NCBI GenBank assembly: GCA_019914945.1 | Contig: CM034109.1 | Location: 5,394,001 to 5,458,000, forward strand | Origin: Typha latifolia | Taxonomy: Eukaryota; Streptophyta; Magnoliopsida; Poales; Typhaceae | Direction of reading: 5' to 3' | Length of the DNA stretch: 64,000 nt | Shown here: positions 35,566-44,966 of the stretch, piece after piece | Position numbering within the stretch: position 1 is the stretch's first letter | Layout: each line of letters begins with the position of its first letter | Made by a program: the position numbers and the translations under genes | The notes under the pieces: model-generated | Told to the model about the DNA's origin: nothing | The model's database searches: none | The model's input: the letters and a program-made list of their open reading frames with translations, nothing else

Positions 35566-36145
35566 AGGGTTATTTTTGAATTGTTTGGTTAGTCTCTAAA
35601 GGATGTGGATGGCAACCATGGAGTCATTGATGAATTGAGTATTTTGCCTTGTCTCATTCGTCTTCTTCTCTCCCGTTCTTTGGATCCTCGGTGACGCTGC
35701 TTCTAACCTCCCTCGACCGGCCAATCACCCTAGTCCCTTAGGGGCGGCCCACTCCTCCCCCTTCTTCCAATCTATCCAATACTTACCCTAACCCTTTCAT
35801 CACCCATAACCCTTCCACCATCACTTATTCACCGGTGCCACCCCATTAACGCCGGTCCACCACCATCCACCATCATCCAGGATCTCGTGCCTCCATCCAC
35901 GGATCCTAAGACAGACCCCCTGATGTTCATCCACTAATTGGACGATATCTCGAGATCCCTACATCCGATTTGCTTGAAACATAATTTTTTAGAAAGCTAT
36001 TTTCTGGGGCTACAATATATCAAAATATCACATTGATCCGACGCGACATATTTCGAGATCTATTTTCAACGTTCCGTGTCAGATCTTGTCCAGATCTGAA
36101 AATCGGAATAGATCGAGCCTTAGCTCAAAAGGGGAGATCATATCA
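35566..36145 (+). repeat. 5' LTR remnant
   Basis: Aligns with 40031-40614 from GGTTATTTTTGAATTG onwards and ends ATATCA at 36145. About 320 bp of U3, including the TTCGAA array, are missing at its left end. Confidence 0.82.
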
Positions 36146-36148
36146 AGC

Positions 36149-36162
36149 TAGTATCAGAGCCA
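36149..36162 (+). other. Primer-binding site, initiator tRNA-Met (one change)
   Basis: TAGTATCAGAGCCA, three bases after the LTR end; a G-to-A change from TGGTATCAGAGCCA. Confidence 0.75.
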
Positions 36163-36186
36163 CCGTTCCTCGGACACGCGCTTCCT

Positions 36187-37256
36187 ATGACAACAACCAC
36201 AGTCATGGCAGCACGACGACATGAGGAAGAAGAGATTCTCCCAATAGAGGAGAGGGAAACGGTTGCGGAGACTTCCACCCGCAGAACTGCCCGATCAAAT
36301 CGGAATACGGAAGAACCTAGTGTTCAAGCCGTGTTGGGGTCTCTTTCCAAACAAATGGCATCAACAACCAGATGATGATAGAGATGATGCGGGAATGGCG
36401 GGTGACAAGGGAAGCCATGATGAATGGGAATGCACCATCGACCCCACGGCGCGAGTCCACTCCCATGAACCCACCGCCACCGATCCAGAATTTGCAACCA
36501 CAAGAGCCGCTGCTGCCACCACCCTATGGGCAAAGACCAGCAAGGATGGTTCCACCAGGCCCAGTTGCAGGTGAGCCCATCCGACAAGCGAACCATTATG
36601 AAGATCACTTTGGAGATCTAGATCCGTGGGCGGGGCAATACGAACCGAAACCACGTCGAGTTAATCAAAATCGAAGGAGGGATCATCAACCATTCATAGT
36701 ACATCCTCCTCCAGTTAGACAAGACTTTGACATGATCTGGATCGAGACAACGACATCCGTGGGCAAATCATGCATCTTGAATTCCCTAAGTTCAAAGGTG
36801 GCAATCCGATTGATTGGTTGTATAGGGCCGGAACAATTCTTCACATACTAGGGTACAGCAGAAGAATACAAGGTGACACTTGCGAGCTTCCACCTTGAAG
36901 ATGCAGTGCTTCATTGGTTTCGAGCAGCCAATGCCAATGAGGCTATTGAAACTTGGGCTGACTTTTGCGCCGATATCACGCAGCAATTTGGAGCGTCGGG
37001 GTATGAAGACTTCAATGCTCTCCTCTCAAAGACGGTGCAAAAGACCACGGTTGGGGCATACCAAGAAGAATTTGAGAGAATAAGTAGCCGGTGTCAACCC
37101 CCGTAGACGGATCATCAACTTCGTAGCACCTTCATCTCCGGGCTACGGGGAGACTTACAAGCTGACATGAGGGCTTTAAAGCCTAGAACTTTAAAAGAGG
37201 CCTTCAAAGATGTGGTGCTTATGGAAGACAAACACAGGGCCATGAAGTTAACTTGA
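36187..37256 (+). pseudogene. gag capsid of the RT-less gypsy element
   Basis: The N-terminal frame starts MTTTTVMAARRHEEEEILP. After a frame change there is a proline-rich stretch (PPPPIQNLQPQEPLLPPPYG), then a degraded capsid start near 36780. The frame 36873-37106 holds the conserved capsid blocks FHLEDAVLHWFRAANANEA and VGAYQEEFERISSR, and after a TAG the sequence continues FISGLRGDLQADMRALKPRT to about 37200. Three or more lesions make it a pseudogene. Confidence 0.78.
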
Positions 37257-37269
37257 AACAGAATTGGAC

Positions 37270-37613
37270 GAGCCAAGGAAGCCGCAATTCATTTTAACCA
37301 ACCATAGCGGTAGAAAATGTTATTGGAGTACCAAGAATTGCTGCTACAATGGTGCCTCCTCGAGTACCCCTGAAGCTATCCCAAGATGTGAAGTACGCAC
37401 CTAGAGGTCCGGGACGAGCACTCACACCTACTCAAGTGGATGAGCCAAGGAAGCCGCAATTCATTTCAACCAACCATAGCGGTAGGAAATGTTATTGAAG
37501 TACCAAGAACTGCTGCTACAATGGTGCCTCCTCGAGTACCCCTGAAGCTATCCCAAGATGTGAAGTACGCACCTAGAGGTCCGAGACGAGCACTCACACT
37601 TGCTCAAGTGGAG
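37270..37613 (+). repeat. 172-bp tandem duplication within gag
   Basis: Units 37270-37441 and 37442-37613 differ at only a handful of positions (both begin GAGCCAAGGAAGCCGCAATT). The period is 172, not a multiple of three, so the duplication shifts the frame between capsid and zinc knuckle. Confidence 0.92.
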
Positions 37614-38750
37614 AAACGAAGGGTCAAAGGCCTATGCTTTCATTGTGATGAGAAGTTTGTACCCGGACATCACTGCGCTAAACCGATGGGATCAGTGATG
37701 CTAATAGATGGATTGGAGGATGTGGAGGATGAGTTTGCAGCTGAAGATGAAGGTGTGGCTAGACATCAAGGAGAAGTAGCTGAGGAGCAACCCGTAGAGG
37801 ACATGATAGCCGAAATCTCCCTCCACGCCTATTCAAGGACAGCTACGCCAAAGACTTTGCGGGTGAATGGTGTAGTCAACAAAACCACAATAAGAATCTT
37901 GATCGACACCGGGTCCACCCACAACTTCATTGACAAGAGGCTCCTTAGGAAGATTGGGCTCAAGTCAAAACCCACGGAAGGGTTCGATGTGATGATTGGA
38001 GATGACATCATATTGCAAGCAGATTTTATTTGTGGAGGTGTGGAATTGAAGGTCCAAGGCCAAACTTTCACATTAGATCTTTATCTGTTGGCCTTGCGAG
38101 GTGCTGACATTGTCTTGGGGACTCAATGGCTTAGAAGCTTGGGGCCCGTGATATTTAATTTTACAAACCTCACATTGTCATTTTGGAGGAATGACCAGAG
38201 AATGCTGCTGGATGGAAGTCAACTGTTGTTTGAACTTCCAAACGTAGGGGACACAAGGGAGCTCGCTTCTTTCTCGGCACCCACCTTTCCTTTCTTCTCA
38301 AATCTGCAGAGAGCCAACGCAGAGGATAGTAATCTGATCCGACTCATGGAGGAGCTGAGAGAGAATCCATCAAGCCACCCCGAGCACGGGGAGCACGATG
38401 GGTTAGTACTCGAGCGCGGGCGGATCAAGGTACCCAGGAATGAAGAGCTACGGAGACTATTTATAGCACATTTCCATGATACTCCTATAGTAGGTCATGA
38501 AGGGGTATTACGTACCTACAAGCGGTTGGCCCAAAATTGTACATGGATAGCGATGAAGATGGACGTGAAGAAGTATGTGCGTGAATGCCAAATCTGTCAG
38601 CGAGTCAAATCGGAGACACTCAAGCCCAACGGGCTATTGCAACCACTGCTTATACCAGAGCATATTTTGGAGGACATCTCTATGGACTTCATCGAGGGCT
38701 GCCGGAGGTTCGAGGACAATCAGTGGTATTCGTTGTGGTGGATAGACTGA
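37440..38750 (+). CDS. Zinc knuckle, protease and integrase N-terminus fusion ORF (RT deleted)
   Basis: One 436-residue open frame. Residues 57-82 contain the intact knuckle GLCFHCDEKFVPGHHCAKP. The aspartic protease follows, with its active site in ILIDTGSTHNFIDKRLL (about residues 153-169) and GADIVLGTQWLRSLG. Near residue 275 the sequence passes directly into the linker that normally precedes integrase (NLIRLMEELRENPSS). It continues into the H2C2 domain, HFHDTPIVGHEGVLRTYKRL and VRECQICQRVK with all four ligands, and the core start LEDISMDFIEG. RT and RNase H are absent between them with the frame preserved. The ORF then shifts frame at about 38700. The ATG is probably not a genuine start, since family members express this region as part of a gag-pol polyprotein. 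Confidence 0.85.
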   Translation: MSQGSRNSFQPTIAVGNVIEVPRTAATMVPPRVPLKLSQDVKYAPRGPRRALTLAQVEKRRVKGLCFHCDEKFVPGHHCAKPMGSVMLIDGLEDVEDEFAAEDEGVARHQGEVAEEQPVEDMIAEISLHAYSRTATPKTLRVNGVVNKTTIRILIDTGSTHNFIDKRLLRKIGLKSKPTEGFDVMIGDDIILQADFICGGVELKVQGQTFTLDLYLLALRGADIVLGTQWLRSLGPVIFNFTNLTLSFWRNDQRMLLDGSQLLFELPNVGDTRELASFSAPTFPFFSNLQRANAEDSNLIRLMEELRENPSSHPEHGEHDGLVLERGRIKVPRNEELRRLFIAHFHDTPIVGHEGVLRTYKRLAQNCTWIAMKMDVKKYVRECQICQRVKSETLKPNGLLQPLLIPEHILEDISMDFIEGCRRFEDNQWYSLWWID

Positions 38751-39470
38751 GCAAATATGCTCATTTCATAGCATTGACGCACCCATTTTCAACGAAAAAG
38801 GTTTCTGAAATTTTTGTTCAAGAAGTGGCGCGCTTGCATGGGATGCTTAGGACGATCATTTTGGTCTGAGTTCTTTAGATTGCAAGGGACTCAAGTCAAC
38901 CTTAGTTCAGCTTATCACCTCGAGATGGATGACCAAACCGAGGTGGTGAATTGCGGAATAGAGCAATACTTGCGATGCTTTGTGGTGGACCGACCAAAGG
39001 GTTGGGTCAAATTTCTCCCATGGGCCGAGTGGTCATACAATACCGCTTATCACTCTAGCATCGGTATGACTCCCTTTGAGGCGGTTTATGGGCGCACTCC
39101 CCCTCTCTTGCGTGCTTATGATAGACTCGCGATAGTGGATAGGACAGATTTTGACTTGGAACTCGCTGATTGAGATGAAACCTTGAGACGGCTCAAGATG
39201 CAGCTAGCAACAGCCTAAAACCGCATGAAGTAGACTCATGACAAAGGCCGCGTGAGAGAGAATTTGAGGTGGATCAATTGGTGTTCGTTCGAGCTCAACC
39301 ATACCGGCAATCCACATTGAGGCCAATTTTGAACCAGAAGTTGGGTCACAAGTACTATGGTCCATATCAAGTGCTACAACGAATCAATCCAACAGCTTAC
39401 CGGTTGGACCTACCTGAGGGGACCAGGATCTATCCACTTTTCCATGTATCAGCATTGAAGGCCTAGATCG
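38700..39470 (+). pseudogene. Integrase core and C-terminal domain, frameshifted
   Basis: The core continues in other frames: VVFVVVDRLSKYAHFIALTH (38705-38780), then KVSEIFVQEVARLHGMLRTI. A deletion of about 30 bp at about 38860 removes the second catalytic aspartate motif (SDRDxxF). It resumes SEFFRLQGTQVNLSSAYH and carries on through WAEWSYNTAYHSSIGMTPFE to about 39173. The C-terminal SH3-like part (39269-39466) reads KLGHKYYGPYQVLQRINPTA, then LPEGTRIYPLFHVSALK. Loss of the catalytic aspartate means no functional integrase. Confidence 0.8.
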
Positions 39471-39709
39471 AGCCTAACCATGTGGTGGGTTCGACCTTAC
39501 TCGAACCAATGGAGGAAGATGGCCCAACTGAACCAGTTTGAGTCTTAGGCCACAGGAGAAGACGCCATGGATCCAGATTAGAGACCGAAGTGCTTATCGA
39601 GTAGCTAGGCAAGCCCACTGACGAGTCTACTTAGGAGCTAGAGTCAGATATCATGGATCGTTTTCCAAATTTCAAACCTTGAGGACAAGGTTGCGGAAGC
39701 ATGGTGGAT

Positions 39710-40614
39710 TGATACGATTTTGACTTCACCGATATCGTCTCGAGCATGGATACACTTTAGGGGTGTCTTTGTTTCATATTTTAATGTTTAATTCTTAAAA
39801 AATAAGTTTTTTGTATGTCACGTTTGAATACGGGTGGAGTGTGTTCGAACGCACTTGTGAATGCCTACATCAGGCTCGCATTGCGTTCGCAAATCGAGGG
39901 AAGTGAGAAATATGTGCATTCGAACGTGCTACGAACACCTGCATGGTGTTCACAAATCCATAGAAGTGAGAAATATGTGTATTCAAACATGATCGGGCGC
40001 GTTGAACACAGTCGGCGAAAATGTACTATTTATGGTTATTTTTGAATTGTTTGGTTAGCCTCTAAAGGATGTGGATGGCAACCATGGAGTCACTATTGAT
40101 GAATTGAGTATTTTATCTTGTCTCCTTTGTCTTCTTCTCTTCTGTTCTCTCGATTCCCGGCGACGCCGCTTCTAACCTCCCTCGACCGGCCAATCACCCT
40201 AGTCCCTTAGGGGCGGCCCACTCCTCCCCCTTCTTTCAATCTATCCAACACTTGCCCTAACCCTTCCATCACCCATAACCCTTCCACCACCACTTATTCA
40301 CCGGTGCCACCCCATTAACGCCGGTCCACCACCAATCCACCATCATTTAGGATCTTGTGCCTCCATCCACGGATCCTAAGACAAACCCTCTGACATTCGT
40401 CCACTAATCGGATGATATCTCGAGATCCCTATATCCAATTCACCTGACATTTGATATGTTGGAAAGCTTTTTTCCGGGGCTACAACATCAAAATATCACG
40501 TTGATCCGATGGTGACATCTTTTAGGATCTATTTTCAAAGTTTCGTGTCAGATCCTGTCTAGATCTGAAAATCAGAATAGATCGAGCCTTGGCCCAAAAG
40601 AAGAGATTGAATCA
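39710..40614 (+). repeat. 3' LTR of the RT-less gypsy element
   Basis: 905 bp from TGATACGATT to TTGAATCA, directly after the purine-rich GGTTGCGGAAGCATGGTGGAT. The same family as the solo LTR at 9853-10778. Contains GTTCGAACGC-type words at 39840-39990. Confidence 0.88.
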
Positions 40615-40912
40615 TCATGATGTAAGCCTTTTAGGCAAGTATAGTTTAGTCATGTGAGACATTAAGGCAAGTCCAAATAAGTCATGACAACCCTTAAAAC
40701 AAGTCTAGTTAAGTCATGTAAGCTACTATAGCAAATTCAATTAAGTCATATAAACCACTAATACAAGTTTAATTAAGTTATATAAATCACTAAGTCAAGT
40801 TCAATTAAGTCATGTAAGCCACTAAGGCAAGTTCAATTAAGTCATGTAAGCTTTTAAGGCAAGTCCTAGTTCGAGTTGTATAAACCTTTAGGGCTAAGTT
40901 CGAGTAAGACTC
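40615..40912 (+). repeat. LTR fragment made of a 32-bp minisatellite
   Basis: About nine tandem units of roughly 32 bp (ATGTAAGCCACTAAGGCAAG...), equivalent to the array at 5925-6130 on the opposite strand. The LTR resumes at 42399 after solo-LTR insertion. Confidence 0.8.
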
Positions 40913-41751
40913 TGATGGGTTCTTGTACCAAACGGTTGGCTACAAAATAATTCCTTTAAGATTTAAATTTATAGCAGAAAGTAGATCGCGTAATTGTGGG
41001 AAAATATTCGTCAGATACTCTCCTATAGTTAGAAAATTACAAAACTAAGTGGATTAGATTCATAACTTCTTGATCTACAACTTTCATATTTATGCCCTTC
41101 ATAGATTAGAACTACAACAGGGACGAAAACACGGAATAACATGGGTGATGGTGGTGGTGACGGGTGGAGTGGATGTTAAGGTTATGAGTGGGTATGGAGA
41201 TGAAGGTGGATGGGTGATGAAGTTAAGGTATATAGAGAGGAAGAAGTGGTCGAAATCCTAAAGAAGAGGGATGACTTGACAGACGAGGGAGATTAGAAAT
41301 TATGAGAGACTTTGCCAACGGTAGAGGTGGAAATATGGTAAAGTGGGAGGAGGGAGATTAAGGTAGATAGATGATAGAGAGGCAAGAAATTAATATTCCA
41401 ATAGCATAATAAATTTGGGTACTATCTACATATTTATAGAGGCTAGCCAACAAGTTTTAAAACAAACCCTAATTCTAGAGAATTCTTACCGATCGCGTTC
41501 GAACACGCCTGATCGCGTTCGAATGCACAAAAGACATTCTCTATATGTGTGAACACGATGCAGGCATTCAAACTCGCCCGACTGCGTTCGAACACACTTT
41601 TCACATTCTCTATATTTACGAACTTGATGCAGACATTCGCAAGGGTATTCGAACGTGACTTCTCCTGCATTCGAACGTGACCTATAATAATTTTATTTTA
41701 ATAAAAATAAATAACTAATGCAATAAGAAAAGATCCTAACTAAGTGTATCA
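40913..41751 (-). mobile_element. Solo LTR (same family as the 11640-16742 element)
   Basis: 839 bp on the minus strand, from TGATACACTTAG at 41751 to CATCA at 40913. It is flanked by GACTC (40908-40912) and AACTC (41752-41756), a target duplication with one change. The surrounding minisatellite-bearing LTR continues on both sides, so this is an insertion into an older LTR. GTTCGAAC words cluster at 41490-41690. Confidence 0.82.
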
Positions 41752-41787
41752 AACTCAGTACCCGACCTCTATATAGAGAGGGTTGGT

Positions 41788-42398
41788 TTGTGGAGTGGAT
41801 GTTAGGGTTATGTATGGGTATGGAGATGAAGGTGGATGGGTGATGTAGTTAAGGGATATAGACGAAGAGGAATAAGTGGTCGAGATCCCAAAGAAGAGGG
41901 AGGACTCGATAGACAAATGAGATTAGAAGTTAGGAGAGAACTTGCTAACGATAGAGGTGGAAGGATGGTGAAAAGGGAGGGAGATTAGGGTAGATAGATG
42001 ATAGAGAGGTAAGAAATCAATATTCCAATAGCATAATAAATTTGGCTGGCATCCACATATTTATAGAGGCTAGCCAACAAGTCCTAAAATAATAAGTTAC
42101 CCTAATTCTAGAGGATTCTCGCCGATCGTGTTCGAACGTGCCCGATTGCGTTCGAACGCACAAAAGATGTTCTTTGCATGTGCGAACACGATGTAGGCGT
42201 TCAAACGCGGGAATTCGAGCTCGCCCGACCGCATTCGAATGCACTTTTCACATTCTTTATATTTGTGAACCTGATGTAGGTGTTCACGAGGGCGTTCGAA
42301 CATGACCCCTCTTACATTCGAACGTGACCTATAAGAATTTTATTTTAATAAAAATAAATAACTAATGCATTAAGAAAAGATCCTAACTAAGTGTATCA
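41788..42398 (-). repeat. Tandemly duplicated partial copy of the solo LTR
   Basis: It repeats 41160-41751 with modest divergence, again followed by AACTC and ACCCGACCTCTATATAGAGAGGGTT. Because the flanking host sequence is duplicated too, it arose by segmental duplication and not by a second insertion. Confidence 0.75.
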
Positions 42399-42861
42399 AA
42401 CTCAATACCCGACCTCTATATAGAGAGGGTTAGGCTTCTTTGTTTATTAATCCAAGCATCCAAGCATTAAGAATTAATTGAGTTTAGTTATTTTCTTACT
42501 ATCGTATTTACCATTTTCTTGTAGCCGTTAGATCATCTTTATCTTTCTAGGAGTAGATTATAACCGTAAAACCTCCAAAGCTTCCAAATCCTAGCTACCA
42601 TTTTCCTCTAGCAGCCACCCTACCGTACGACCATCCACCACCACCCTTGGCTGTCTGCCACCCTCTGACGAGCGTCGCAACGTCGGATATTTACCGTTAT
42701 GCCCCGTTCTAACCTATCTCCACTATTTTATTTTTAACTTTTCATCTCGACCTCTTACTTAGGTAAAATAGTGACATTTGAACCCTAACTCACGAGGCTA
42801 CCTCTATCTAAATTTTCAAAAATAATTTATGTCCAAATTGATCCATATCTGGTTCGTAATA
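42399..42861 (+). repeat. LTR fragment, R-U5 part
   Basis: Resumes the LTR interrupted at 40912, with CTCTATATAGAGAGGG as the TATA-like region. It aligns with 2470-2945 (GTAGCCGTTAGATC, CATATCTGGTTCGTA). Confidence 0.65.
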
Positions 42862-42864
42862 GAG

Positions 42865-43591
42865 TACTTCATGGCTGGCGGCCATGGAGGTTTCCCTTTA
42901 GGTTGAAAGGGCAAAGAACCCTTCAAATTCAAACACCCCTTTCTTCTACTTGAAAAAGGATTCGACTGAGACAAACAAGCAAGACCGCTATCACCGGCGG
43001 TGGCCATATGGAAGCTGAATAATCGACAGTGGGAGGCGACATGGCATAGCCTCCCACATGCCCCGCGGGTACCCAAACATGGTACCTACAACAAGAGGGA
43101 AAGGTGGCAAAGCTTCCTAGACTGGTGGGTGGTCAGCCTGAAGTCGTTGGCCAGTGAATTTCTCCGATGACGACAAAAATAGGGCTAGAATTTTAACTAT
43201 AATTACTAGTTAAATTAACTACATTGAAGGGGTATATAGGGAACTAACATGTGGTTGGATTGAGGATTTGGATTGGCCCAGCAGTGCTCCGATGGTTCGC
43301 ACCCTTCGTTGAGCTCTTTGGTGGCATGAAACAGAGAAAAGAGAGAGAGAGAGAGATGGAATTGAAGAAATAAGGCGGCTAGGAGAAAGAAAGGTGTAGA
43401 GAGAGAGAGCTAGGGTCTATAGAGGAGGTGACGTGGAGGAAATGGAGTCTGAACTCTACTCCAGGGATGCACAAATTTTCCTCCACCTCTTGTAACTAAT
43501 TGCTAGAGGTGAGAGGAAGAGTGAGGGGTTAGAGCACACAGATGAAGTGGAGTACAGATGCACTGAATTTTTATTTTTTTGGGGTGTTACA
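42865..43591 (-). repeat. LTR-like sequence starting TGTAACACCCC
   Basis: The minus strand starts TGTAACACCCCAAAAAAATA at 43591, a typical start for chromovirus (Tekay/Del-like) LTRs. It directly abuts the raffinose synthase fragment. The other end and the body are not identified. Confidence 0.45.
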
Positions 43592-44193
43592 ACTGGTGTC
43601 ATAAAGATCTTCAAGGATACCCCCTGAATTGTACATATTGATCGAACAAAGAGGCGCAAACTGCAAACTGAACCATTTGATCAAAGACTTGACAGACATA
43701 TATTTTTAATATTTGGTCATGAACTAGAAAGTTCAACAAAGAAAAGAACACCACAAAGAAGAAATATTTAACAGAGCAAAGAAAAAATATTTAACATACA
43801 GGACGATAGTGTATTGATTTCACATTGCAGTGTATCCAGTGAAATACCAAAACTCTCACACTTTGATAGCCTTGTAAGGGAAAAGACGAGTAACAGAAAT
43901 AAATATATCTCATGTCCACCATCTGTACTCTTAGATTAGATCGCATCTTCTCTCCCTAAAATTTATATTTGCAAGGGGAACATTAGAGAAACATAAATGA
44001 GCTTAAAGCATATAGTGCACAATCTGCAGTCTAGTTTACACCTGCTAGCTCTTCAAGGAACTCGATATTTGACGGCGAAACATTACTATTTATAGTCGCT
44101 GTATTCCTTCATTGGCCAATTTCCAGCACCCTGCTGGCAGTTGAAAATACCAATAACTCCAAAAAGGTTGTTCAGATTCCATATTTCAAAAGA
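43592..44193 (-). pseudogene. Raffinose synthase family (GH36) C-terminal fragment
   Basis: Three short exons on the minus strand with compatible phases: 44193-44042, 43955-43800 and 43687-43592. The first reads SFEIWNLNNLFGVIGIFNC then GAGNWPMKE, and after a frame change SPSNIEFLEELAG. The second has an in-frame TAA, then LTRLSKCESFGISLDTLQCE. The third reads VQFAPLCSINMYNSGG then ILEDL. These are conserved C-terminal landmarks of galactinol-sucrose galactosyltransferases and alkaline alpha-galactosidases (W-N-x-N-K, F-N-C-Q-G-A-G, F-A-P-x-G-L-x-x-M-x-N-S-G-G). The catalytic barrel is missing and an LTR truncates the 3' end. Stops and a frameshift show it is dead. A functional parent is expected elsewhere in the genome. 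Confidence 0.75.
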
Positions 44194-44890
44194 CTGCATA
44201 CCATATGTCGATAAAAGAATCCATTTAATTCAAGAAATATATGTCAATAAGTAAAAAAAGGGGGGAAATAACTTAACTGAAGAGTGGTTTTGTCATCGAT
44301 TATAATTAATTTCATTCTAATTTCTACACAAAATCTAGCCATATTATCTTGTTAGAATATTATTAGTTATCAGGATACGTTCAAGCAAATTAATATGAGG
44401 AGCTCATACAAATTTGAAACAAGTGCTAATTTTGCTAGGATAGAAATGCAAGATAATGGTTGAAATTTTACAAGAAGCTTCACTTTTTTAATTTTCTTAT
44501 AATTGATATTCATTTTCTATACCTAATCATAGGTCGATTTCTCTTATAAATATAGCCTGAAATATTTGCACGATAAAATAAACCAAGCAAAATACTATCT
44601 ACAAATTAAGAATAAAAAAGAAATCTTATAGTAATAGATTCAACTTTGGATTCTATAGTAAGCATCTTCATATATATAAACTCTAGATTCTGTATTCGAT
44701 ATTAAAAAGTAGTTTTACACTCATATTATAGGTCCTATTACAAACTGACAAGAACACAAGTAATCACAGGCTGAGGAGATTTGAAATTGGGTTTATATAT
44801 GTACAAAAAAAATTAAAAGATTATTCTAATAACTATCATTGCAGACTACTACAATTAATTTCAGAGAAAACTTAATTTGCTATGAATAGT
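44194..44890. other. Intergenic, no gene recognised
   Basis: AT-rich sequence between the GH36 fragment and the LINE; no upstream GH36 exon found. Confidence 0.45.
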
Positions 44891-44893
44891 TCA

Positions 44894-44894
<1 letters not shown>

Positions 44895-44960
<66 letters not shown>
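44895..44960 (+). repeat. Compound (TA)n(GA)n microsatellite
   Basis: About 18 TA units followed by about 15 GA units. Confidence 0.95.

Positions 44961-44966
<6 letters not shown>

Larger units (their letters stand above)
35566..40614 (+). mobile_element. Ty3/gypsy element lacking RT and RNase H, with protease-integrase fusion
   Basis: The 5' LTR remnant (35566-36145) and the complete 3' LTR (39710-40614) are closely similar over about 580 bp. Between them lie a PBS (36149-36162), gag (36187 to about 37256), a 172-bp tandem duplication (37270-37613), a long ORF with zinc knuckle, protease and integrase N-terminus (37440-38750), the integrase core and C-terminus (38753-39466) and the pol end with purine tract (about 39680-39708). 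The entire RT-RNase H block, normally about 1.3 kb, is missing without breaking the frame. Confidence 0.85.

Noticed and set aside
36324..36654. Minus-strand frames rich in W, H and P
   Set aside because: Antisense to the proline-rich gag segment of the plus-strand gypsy element; composition reflects the opposite strand.
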